Below the pieces are notes generated by a model. That model ran no database searches, was not told the origin of the DNA, and saw only the letters and a list, made by a program, of their open reading frames with translations. This document shows, one piece after another, positions 1 to 6,429 of a stretch of DNA of 8,187 bases; the stretch's first letter is position 1; each line of letters starts with the position of its first letter. The stretch covers positions 1 to 8,187 of the forward strand of contig NZ_JAWLFS010000136.1 of NCBI RefSeq assembly GCF_041685465.1. The letters are read 5' to 3'. Position numbers and translations under genes: made by a program. Source of the DNA: Rhodosalinus sp041685465. GTDB lineage: Bacteria; Pseudomonadota; Alphaproteobacteria; Rhodobacterales; Rhodobacteraceae.

Positions 1-459
1 CTGTCGGTGGACGCGATCGCGTACGACGAGGGCGGCGTGCCGCAGCTCGCCGGTCAGGGCGGCGACGCCGCGGCCTTCGTCCGCGTCTACCTGGACAATC
101 GCCCCGTCACGACGGTGCCCGTCGGACCGGACGGCGCATGGCGCGCAGAACTTCCCGAGGTGGAGACGGGTGTCTTTACCATGCGGCTGGACGCGATCGA
201 CGCGTCGGGCGAGGTCACCTCCCGCCTCGAGACGCCGTTCGAGCGCATCTCGCCCGCGCGCCTCGCGGAGGCGAGCGCCGACGCGGCCGAGGAGGGCCGC
301 CGCGTCGTCACCGTGCAGCGGGGCAACACGCTCTGGGGCATCTCGCAGCGCAACTACGGGGACGGCATCCTCTACGTGCGAATCTTCGAGGCCAACCGCG
401 ACCGCATCCGCGACCCCGACCTTATCTATCCGGGGCAGGTCTTCACCGTTCCACGGTGA
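1..459 (+). CDS. LysM peptidoglycan-binding domain protein (3' part, N-terminus outside window)
   Basis: The reading frame is open from base 1 and stops at TGA 457-459, giving 152 visible residues. The true start lies upstream, and the GTG at base 7 is probably internal. Visible residues 1-82 look like a beta-rich, Ig-like bacterial module, with 'VRVYLDNRPV' and 'GPDGAWRAELP' typical of strand-turn-strand segments. After a short Ala/Glu-rich linker (about 85-100) comes a C-terminal LysM domain at about residues 102-151, shown by 'VTVQRGNTLWGISQRNYG', 'IFEANRDRI' and 'DLIYPGQVFTVP'. LysM domains bind N-acetylglucosamine-containing glycans, so the protein probably acts in the cell envelope on or near peptidoglycan; no catalytic domain is visible here. 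The family call is firm, the cellular role is not. It lies 59 bp upstream of the ABC exporter gene on the same strand, so co-transcription is possible, but a shared function is not obvious. Confidence 0.85.
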   Translation: MSVDAIAYDEGGVPQLAGQGGDAAAFVRVYLDNRPVTTVPVGPDGAWRAELPEVETGVFTMRLDAIDASGEVTSRLETPFERISPARLAEASADAAEEGRRVVTVQRGNTLWGISQRNYGDGILYVRIFEANRDRIRDPDLIYPGQVFTVPR

Positions 460-471
460 CGCGGGCTCTGG

Positions 472-485
472 CCGCGCGCGCGCGG
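472..485. repeat. 14-bp alternating CG palindrome in the LysM-exporter spacer
   Basis: CCGCGCGCGCGCGG is its own reverse complement and is almost pure alternating C-G. It lies in the 59-bp spacer between the LysM gene and the exporter gene. It has no T-tract after it, so it is a poor intrinsic terminator. It may simply reflect the high GC content. Confidence 0.4.
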
Positions 486-505
486 ACGGGCTAGGTGCGG
501 CGGGC

Positions 506-512
506 AAGGAGG
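506..512 (+). promoter_or_regulatory. Ribosome binding site of the Atm1-type exporter gene
   Basis: AAGGAGG lies six bases before ATG 519-521. It is a near-ideal Shine-Dalgarno sequence and decides the start: the in-frame GTG at 495, eight codons upstream, has no comparable site and would place this sequence inside the gene. Confidence 0.85.
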
Positions 513-518
513 ATCGCG

Positions 519-2348
519 ATGCCCGCCGACGTCACAGCCCCGCAACCGGAGACCGCCGCCGACGAAGCCCGGCGCGAGCGGCGCACGGGCTGGGCGGTGA
601 TCCGGCGGGTCGCGCCCTACCTCTGGCCGCCGGGCGAGGGTTGGGCGAAGCGCCGGGTCGTCGGCGCGCTCTTGCTGCTGCTCGCGGCGAAGCTGATCGC
701 GGTCGGGACGCCGATGCTCTACAAGCAGGCGGTGGACGCGCTCTCGGGCGAGGGGGTCTCCGACCTCGCGCTCGGCGCGGTCGGGCTGACGGTCGCCTAC
801 GGCATGGCGCGGCTCATGTCGAACGGCTTCCAGCAGTTGCGCGACGCGGTCTTCGCGGGCGTCGGCCAGCGCGCGCTGCGCCGCATCGCGCTTCAGACCT
901 TCACGCATATCCACCGCCTGTCGCTCTCCTACCACCTGACGCGGCGCACGGGCGGGCTTTCCCGGATCATCGAGCGGGGCGTGAAGGGCGTCGATTTCCT
1001 GCTGCGGTTTCTCTTGTTCTCGGTCGGGCCGCTGATCCTCGAGCTGGCGCTGATCGCGGGCGTGCTCTTCGTGATGTTCGACGCGTGGTATCTCGCCGTC
1101 GTGGCCGTCACGATCGCGCTTTACGTCTGGTTCACGTTCAAGGTGACGGAATGGCGCGTGCGCCTCCGGCGCGAGATGAACGATCAGGACACCGACGCCA
1201 ACCAGAAGGCGATCGATTCGCTCCTGAACTACGAGACGGTGAAATACTTCGGCGCCGAGGGCCGGGAGGCCGCGCGCTACGATCGCTCCATGGAGGGTTA
1301 CGAGACCGCGGCGCTCAAGACCGCCTATTCGCTCGCCTTCCTGAACTTCGGGCAGACGCTGCTGATCACCGCGGGGCTCGTGATCGTCATGGTCATGGCC
1401 GCGGTGGGGGTCGAGCGCGGCGCCCTGACCGTGGGCGATTTCGTCATGGTCAACTCCTACATGATCCAGATCACCATGCCGCTCGGCTTTCTCGGGACGG
1501 TCTACCGCGAGATCCGGCAGAGCCTCGTGGACATGGGCGAGATGTTCCGCCTGCTCGACCAGCCGACGGATGTCACCGATCGCCCCGGCGCCGGGGCGCT
1601 CGCCGTGCCGCGCGGCGAGGTCGTCTTCGACCATGTCGCCTTCGGATACGACCCGGCGCGGCCGATCCTGCGCGATTTCAACCTGCATGTCGGCGCGGGC
1701 GAGAAAGTGGCGCTCGTCGGGGCCTCGGGCGCGGGGAAGTCGACGATCGGGCGGCTTCTCTTCCGGTTCTACGACGTGACCGGGGGGGCGATCCGCATCG
1801 ACGGGCAGGATATCCGCGAGGTCACGCAGGAGAGCCTGCACGCCGCGATCGGCGTGGTGCCGCAGGACACGGTGCTCTTCAACGACACGATCCGCTACAA
1901 CATCGCCTACGGACGCGAGGACGCCGCCGAGGCCGAGATCGTCGCCGCGGCGAAGGCCGCGCAGATCCACGACTTCATCGCCGCGCTGCCCGAGGGCTAC
2001 GACACGCAGGTGGGCGAGCGGGGGCTCAAGCTCTCGGGCGGGGAGAAACAGCGCGTCGGCATCGCGCGCACGCTCCTGAAGGACCCGCCGATCCTGCTTC
2101 TCGACGAGGCGACCTCGGCGCTCGACACCGATACGGAGGCCGAGATCCAGGAGGCTCTGCGCCGTGCGGGGCAAGGGCGGACGGTGCTGACCATCGCGCA
2201 CCGGCTCTCGACCGTGGCTGACGCCGACCGCATCGTGGTGCTGGATGCGGGCCGCATCCTCGAGGAGGGCACGCACGACGCCCTGCTTTCCCGGCAGGGG
2301 CGCTATGCCCGGCTCTGGGCGCGTCAGAAATCCGAACGCGCCGCGTGA
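519..2348 (+). CDS. atm1: Atm1/ABCB7-type half ABC exporter (permease fused to ATPase)
   Basis: This 609-residue protein has the normal length and order of an Atm1-type half transporter: an N-terminal six-helix ABC membrane domain (about residues 45-330) and a C-terminal ATPase (about 365-600). It should work as an inner-membrane homodimer. The ATPase is intact: A-loop Tyr377, Walker A GASGAGKST 401-409 with Lys407, Q-loop Gln449, signature LSGGEKQ 505-511, Walker B ILLLDE 525-530 with catalytic Glu530, and H-loop His561. Atm1 identity rests on 'LLNYETVKYFGAE' (235-247), 'RRTGGLSRIIERG' (142-154) and 'NFGQ' (276-279); residues in the last region bind glutathione in characterised Atm1 proteins. 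Family members export glutathione conjugates or persulfides, linked to Fe-S/sulfur balance in mitochondria and heavy-metal tolerance in bacteria. The substrate here is inferred from the family. The start is ATG 519 with AAGGAGG upstream. No promoter was evident in the 59-bp gap before it. Confidence 0.93.
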   Translation: MPADVTAPQPETAADEARRERRTGWAVIRRVAPYLWPPGEGWAKRRVVGALLLLLAAKLIAVGTPMLYKQAVDALSGEGVSDLALGAVGLTVAYGMARLMSNGFQQLRDAVFAGVGQRALRRIALQTFTHIHRLSLSYHLTRRTGGLSRIIERGVKGVDFLLRFLLFSVGPLILELALIAGVLFVMFDAWYLAVVAVTIALYVWFTFKVTEWRVRLRREMNDQDTDANQKAIDSLLNYETVKYFGAEGREAARYDRSMEGYETAALKTAYSLAFLNFGQTLLITAGLVIVMVMAAVGVERGALTVGDFVMVNSYMIQITMPLGFLGTVYREIRQSLVDMGEMFRLLDQPTDVTDRPGAGALAVPRGEVVFDHVAFGYDPARPILRDFNLHVGAGEKVALVGASGAGKSTIGRLLFRFYDVTGGAIRIDGQDIREVTQESLHAAIGVVPQDTVLFNDTIRYNIAYGREDAAEAEIVAAAKAAQIHDFIAALPEGYDTQVGERGLKLSGGEKQRVGIARTLLKDPPILLLDEATSALDTDTEAEIQEALRRAGQGRTVLTIAHRLSTVADADRIVVLDAGRILEEGTHDALLSRQGRYARLWARQKSERAA

Positions 2349-2362
2349 CGCAAGGTCATGTC

Positions 2363-2384
2363 GGCCCGGCGCAGAGCCCGGGCC
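2363..2384 (+). terminator. Weak GC hairpin just after the exporter gene
   Basis: GGCCCGG (2363-2369) pairs with CCGGGCC (2378-2384) across an 8-base loop, beginning 15 bases after the exporter stop codon. The stem is strong, but no run of T follows, so it would not be a classical intrinsic terminator. It could slow polymerase or protect the 3' end. In DNA this GC-rich, chance hairpins are common. Confidence 0.3.
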
Positions 2385-2454
2385 GCGGGGGCGCCGTCGA
2401 ACAAGTCGCGCAAGGCCGGGACCCGATTTCGCGCGCCGTGGCCCCCGGCATCCG

Positions 2455-2497
2455 AAGCGGGGCGCGGATCGCGTGGACGCGGACGACCGCCCCGCTT
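2455..2497. terminator. 10-bp perfect inverted repeat in the convergent spacer, possible bidirectional terminator
   Basis: AAGCGGGGCG (2455-2464) and CGCCCCGCTT (2488-2497) are exact reverse complements. Between them, CGCGT-GG-ACGCG (2470-2481) is a nested inverted repeat. The structure ends one base from the stop codon of the minus-strand GlsB-family gene (2499-2501) and lies 107 bases after the plus-strand exporter stop, where a terminator shared by two converging transcripts would be expected. The flanking AA/TT gives only a two-base U-tract, so it is not a textbook Rho-independent terminator. No gene is seen in the rest of 2349-2498. Confidence 0.5.
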
Positions 2498-2498
2498 G

Positions 2499-2756
2499 CT
2501 AGCCCGACCGCACGAGCCGCAGGATCACGAGAAGCACCACCGCGCCGAGCGTCGCCTGCAGGATGGTGACGAAGATGCCGCCGCCCGGACCGAAGCCGAG
2601 CACCGGCAGCATCACCCCGGCGAGGAAGGCCCCGGCGACGCCGACGGCCATGTTGCCGATCAGCCCGAGGCCGCCGCCACGGACCAGTCGCGCCGCGAGC
2701 CAGCCCGCGACCAGCCCCGTCAGAAGCATCGCGAGACCGCTGTCGAACCCCATCAT
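2499..2756 (-). CDS. GlsB/YeaQ/YmgE-family small membrane protein (Transgly_assoc family)
   Basis: This 85-residue, highly hydrophobic protein has three predicted membrane segments (about residues 7-24, 30-51 and 58-80) and the family hallmarks 'GLVAGWLAARLVRG' and 'GLGLIGNMAVGVAGAFLAG', ending in 'ATLGAVVLLVILRLVR'. Members are inner-membrane proteins of 80-90 residues, often induced by stress; the family was once named transglycosylase-associated, but no enzyme activity is established. The start is the first ATG of an ATG-ATG pair (2754-2756), five bases after GAGGAGG. A longer in-frame version to 2813 would run into the permease gene and is not needed. It is the last gene of the adaptor-permease-GlsB set, 10 bp after the permease stop, with its ribosome site overlapping that stop. 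Its role in the efflux operon is unknown. Confidence 0.85.
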   Translation of the reverse strand: MMGFDSGLAMLLTGLVAGWLAARLVRGGGLGLIGNMAVGVAGAFLAGVMLPVLGFGPGGGIFVTILQATLGAVVLLVILRLVRSG

Positions 2757-2761
2757 CGGCG

Positions 2762-2768
2762 CCTCCTC
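2762..2768 (-). promoter_or_regulatory. Ribosome binding site of the GlsB-family gene, overlapping the permease stop
   Basis: On the minus strand, TGAGGAGG contains both the last bases of the permease stop codon TGA (2767-2769) and the GAGGAGG Shine-Dalgarno sequence. A ribosome ending on the permease can directly re-initiate on the small gene, so the two are probably translationally coupled. Confidence 0.8.
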
Positions 2769-5700
2769 ATTCGGCCGCGCGCAGCGGCTTGGCCGGCACG
2801 TAGGGCGGTGCACCGTCCGCGGGGGTCGGCCCCTCGTCCCAGAGGATCGTCGGGGCCTTGACCCGCCGCGCGGCGCGCCGCAACGCCCAGTCGCGGGCCG
2901 CCCGGCTCGACCGGCCGGCCCCGGCCCAGGCGAGGGCGCGCGCGAGCCAGATGGCGTAGGAGGTGATCCAGACGCGGACCGAGAGCAGCGCGGGCGTGAC
3001 GACGAGCGTCAGCACCGTCGCCACGCCGAGCCCGAAGACCACCGCGGTGGCGAGCTGCTTCCACCAGAGTGCCGTCGGGCTGTCGATCGAGTAGCCGCCG
3101 CCGATGAAGTCGAGGCTGATGCCGAGCATCATCGGCGCAAGGCCGGCCATGGTGGTGATCGTCGTTAGCAGCACCGGGCGGATGCGGTCCTCGGCGGTGC
3201 GCACGATGGCCTCGATCCGGGGCATGTAGCGGGCGTAGTCCTGATAGGTGTCGATCAGGACGATGTTGTTGTTCACGACGATCCCGGCGAGCGCGACGAT
3301 GCCCGTTCCGGTCATGATGATCGAGAAGGGCTGGTTCATCGTCAGCATCCCGATCAGCACGCCCGTGGTCGAGAGCACCACGGCGAGCAGCACCAGCACC
3401 GAGTTGTAGATGCTGTTGAACTGCGCGAGCAGGATGATGAACATGAGCCCCAGCGCGCCCGCGAAGGCCTGCATCAGGAACTGCCCCGATTCCTGCTGCT
3501 CTTCCTGATCGCCGGTCCATTCCCAATCGATGCCGGCGGGCAGCTCCGCCTCGGTCTCCAGCCACTCGGTCAGGTTATCGATCCGCTCGTTCGCGTTTAC
3601 CGGCGCGATCCGCGCGCCGGCCCAGGACGTGCCCGGGTCGGCGTCGGCGACGCGTGCCTCCGCCTGTTCTGACGGCATCGTGCCGAGGTCTGCGCCGTCC
3701 GCCGCCGTCACCGTGACGAGCCCCGACTCCACGTCGGCCTTCACGTCGAGGTGGCGGGTCTGGTCGACGCGGGTGATCTCGGCGAGCTTCTCCACCGGCT
3801 GGCGCGTGATGAAGTTCGCGAGCGGGACCAGCCCGTCCTCGGTCCGCACGCGCAGCGTGTCCAGTGTCGAGAGGACGCGGTCCTGGTCCGGCAGGCGCAC
3901 GCGGATCTCGATCTCCTCGTCGGAGGTCGGCACCCGCATCGTGTCGAGCAGAAGGCCCCGCGTCACGAGCTGCACCATCGCGCCCACGGTGGCCACGTCG
4001 GCGCCGTAGCGGCCCGCCTTCTCGACGTCGACGTCGATCTGCCAGTCGATGCCGGGGAGCGGGCGCGTGTCCTCGATCAGGGTCAGCCCGGGCAGCGCGT
4101 CGTATTTCGCCCGCACCGCGCCGGCGGCCTCCACCAGCGCGTCGAGGTCGTCGCCCTTGAGGCGCAGGTGCACCGGCTTGGCGTCCGCCGGCCCCTGCGC
4201 CGCCTCGAGGATCTCGGCCTCCATGCCGGGCAGCCGATCGAGCTGCTCGGAAAGCTCGGCCAGCACCACGTTGCCGTCGAGCGAGGGATCGAAGCGCCGC
4301 TCTTCCCAGGGGATCGTCTCGAACTGCACCTGCCCGACGGTGTCCTTGGGCGCCTCGGCGCCGCCGGTGTTGGAATTGAGCCCGCCCTCGCCCGCGAAGG
4401 AAAAGGCCGAGCGCACGCCGCGGTGCGCGATCACGATCTCCTCGGCCTGGCGCACGAGGTCGTCCTTCTCGGCGAGGCTGAGGTTGCCGCGCGCCTTGAC
4501 GTAGACGATCGCGCGCTCCGGCTCGGTCTCGACGAAGAAATCGACGCCGTTGTTGTTCTCGCCGTAGTACATGAAGACGCTGACCACCACGACGCCGACG
4601 CCGGCGAGGGTCAGGAGCGGCATCACCGGGTTGCCGGTCACGAGACGGATGAGCCCGCCGAAGAGCGTGCGCCGGCGCCCGGCGCGGATGCGGCGCGGCG
4701 CGAACTCGACCCGCGCCGCCGAGAGCGTGATCGAGGCCGCCATGGCCGAGACGAGGAAGAGCGCGGCGCCCGGCAGCGCGGCCGCGGCACCGGGCAGGGG
4801 CGGCGGCGTGCCCCCGAAGAGGTAGCCGGGATTGAGCACCTGCATCGCGCCCAGGAAGACGCCGTAAAGCGCCACCGGCACCAGCGCCGCGCGCACCAGC
4901 CAGGGCGTGCGCGCCCGCAGCCCGTCCGAGGCGCGCGCGAAAATCCGGCTGACGCGGCCCGTCACGCCGCCCATCACCGGCAGGTAGATCAGCGCCACCA
5001 CGAGCGAGGCCGAGAGCACGAAGATCAGCGTGACCGGCAGCATCCCCATGAACTCCCCCGGCACGCCTGGCCAGAAGAGCATCGGCAGGAAGGCGCAGAG
5101 CGTCGTGGCGGTGGAACTCACGATCGGCCAGAACATCCGCCGCGCGGCCTCGACGTAGGCGCGCATCGGACCGGCGCCGTCGCGGATGCGCTTGTCGGCG
5201 TATTCCACGACCACGATCGCGCCGTCCACGAGCATCCCCACCGCGAGGATCAGGCCGAACATCACGATGTTCGAGATCGTCACCCCCATGATCGCGAGGA
5301 AGGCGAAGCACAGAAGGAAGGAGGTCGGGATCGCGAAGCCCACCAGGAGCGCCGCCCGCGTGCCGAGCGCGGCGAGCGCGACGATCATCACCAGCGCGAC
5401 CGCGGTCAGCACCGAGCCCTCGAGCTGGCTCACCATGGAGGCGACGGTGCGGCTCTGGTCGTTGGAGGTGCCCATCTGCACCGCCGAGCGCAGCTCGTCG
5501 GGCCAGTCGGCGCGCTCGGCCGCGATCACCTCCTCGACGCGGTCGGCGGTGTCGATCAGGTTGAAGCCCTTGCGCTTGATCACCTGCAGGGCGACCGTCG
5601 ACTCGCCGTTGAAGCGGGCCGTGCCCTCCCGGTCCTCGAAGGTCAGGTTGATCGTCGCCAGATCGCCGAGCGTCACCACCCGGTCGCCGTTCGTCTTCAC

Positions 5701-6429
5701 CGGCAGGTCGTAGACGTCGCGCGCCTCGTCGAAGCTCGACGGGATCTTGACCGCGAAGGCGCCCTGCGCGCTCTCGACCTCGCCGGCGGCGATGAGCTGG
5801 TTGTTGTTGCGCACCACGTTGATGAGTTCGTCGGCGGTGACGTTGTAGGCTTCGAGGCGGAGGGGGTCGATCACCACCTCCAGCATTTCCTCGCGCTCGC
5901 CGGCGACGCCCACCTCGAGCACCGGGTCGAGCGCCTCGATCTCGTCCTGCAGGTCGCGGGCGACGCGGAACATCGTGCGCTCCGGCACCGGGCCGGTGAG
6001 GTTCACGATGATGATCGGAAACTCGGAGAAGTTGATCTCGTTGATCGAATACTTGTCGTAGCCTTCGGGGAACTGCCCCTCGGCCGTGTTCATCGCGTCG
6101 CGCACGTCGGCGATGGTCTCCGACTTGTCCCAGCCGAACTCGAACTCCAGCGCGACGCCGCCATAGCCCTCGGCCGCCGTGCCCGACATCTCCTTCAGCC
6201 CGTCGAGGTCCGAAAGCTCGGTCTCCATCGGCTTGACGAGCAGCCGTTCCGCGTCCGCGGCCGAGATCCCGGGGAAGTTGACCGAGACGAAGAGCGCCGG
6301 AATCTCGATGTCGGGCTCGCCCTCCTTCGGGAGCGAGACATAGGCGAAGCCCCCCACGATCAGCGTGAGCGCGATGAAGGCCAGCACCATCCGCGCGCGG
6401 TCGGCCGCCCAGGTCACCATGCCGGTCAT
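2767..6429 (-). CDS. RND-family efflux permease (HAE1/AcrB-like, enlarged)
   Basis: This 1220-residue proton-driven inner-membrane pump would work as a trimer with a periplasmic adaptor and an outer-membrane channel. The RND plan is complete: TM1 about residues 11-30, first periplasmic region to about 335, TM2-TM6 about 337-487, linker, TM7 about 602-621, second periplasmic region to about 982, TM8-TM12 about 985-1150, and a basic, Pro-containing cytoplasmic tail. Recognisable motifs are 'LPKEGEPDIEIP' after TM1, 'GMLVDGAIVVVEYADKR' in TM4 (Asp402, equivalent to AcrB Asp407), and 'ALAGIVVNNNIVLIDT' in TM10. AcrB-type pumps have about 1030-1050 residues. The surplus is a linker with two extra hydrophobic segments (510-531, 548-570), a longer second periplasmic region (about 901-950), and the tail. 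By eye the AcrB relay residues Asp408 and Lys940 are Gly403 and about Asn1053. The start is ATG 6427-6429, overlapping the adaptor stop as ATGA with GGAGG seven bases upstream. The open frame continues upstream to 7326, but that part is out-of-frame adaptor DNA. The substrate cannot be told. Confidence 0.93.
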   Translation of the reverse strand: MTGMVTWAADRARMVLAFIALTLIVGGFAYVSLPKEGEPDIEIPALFVSVNFPGISAADAERLLVKPMETELSDLDGLKEMSGTAAEGYGGVALEFEFGWDKSETIADVRDAMNTAEGQFPEGYDKYSINEINFSEFPIIIVNLTGPVPERTMFRVARDLQDEIEALDPVLEVGVAGEREEMLEVVIDPLRLEAYNVTADELINVVRNNNQLIAAGEVESAQGAFAVKIPSSFDEARDVYDLPVKTNGDRVVTLGDLATINLTFEDREGTARFNGESTVALQVIKRKGFNLIDTADRVEEVIAAERADWPDELRSAVQMGTSNDQSRTVASMVSQLEGSVLTAVALVMIVALAALGTRAALLVGFAIPTSFLLCFAFLAIMGVTISNIVMFGLILAVGMLVDGAIVVVEYADKRIRDGAGPMRAYVEAARRMFWPIVSSTATTLCAFLPMLFWPGVPGEFMGMLPVTLIFVLSASLVVALIYLPVMGGVTGRVSRIFARASDGLRARTPWLVRAALVPVALYGVFLGAMQVLNPGYLFGGTPPPLPGAAAALPGAALFLVSAMAASITLSAARVEFAPRRIRAGRRRTLFGGLIRLVTGNPVMPLLTLAGVGVVVVSVFMYYGENNNGVDFFVETEPERAIVYVKARGNLSLAEKDDLVRQAEEIVIAHRGVRSAFSFAGEGGLNSNTGGAEAPKDTVGQVQFETIPWEERRFDPSLDGNVVLAELSEQLDRLPGMEAEILEAAQGPADAKPVHLRLKGDDLDALVEAAGAVRAKYDALPGLTLIEDTRPLPGIDWQIDVDVEKAGRYGADVATVGAMVQLVTRGLLLDTMRVPTSDEEIEIRVRLPDQDRVLSTLDTLRVRTEDGLVPLANFITRQPVEKLAEITRVDQTRHLDVKADVESGLVTVTAADGADLGTMPSEQAEARVADADPGTSWAGARIAPVNANERIDNLTEWLETEAELPAGIDWEWTGDQEEQQESGQFLMQAFAGALGLMFIILLAQFNSIYNSVLVLLAVVLSTTGVLIGMLTMNQPFSIIMTGTGIVALAGIVVNNNIVLIDTYQDYARYMPRIEAIVRTAEDRIRPVLLTTITTMAGLAPMMLGISLDFIGGGYSIDSPTALWWKQLATAVVFGLGVATVLTLVVTPALLSVRVWITSYAIWLARALAWAGAGRSSRAARDWALRRAARRVKAPTILWDEGPTPADGAPPYVPAKPLRAAE

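Noticed and set aside
170..2221. A 683-codon plus-strand frame across the LysM and exporter genes
   Set aside because: It is an Arg/Ala-rich shadow frame overlapping two genes with clear domains.
426..2276. A 616-codon minus-strand frame opposite the ABC exporter
   Set aside because: It has the same His/Arg/Asp-rich shadow composition, no ribosome site and no recognisable family, while the plus strand encodes an intact Atm1-type protein.
2345..2861. Several short plus-strand frames in and beyond the convergent spacer
   Set aside because: Their translations are Arg/Ala/Pro-rich shadows of the GlsB-family and permease genes.
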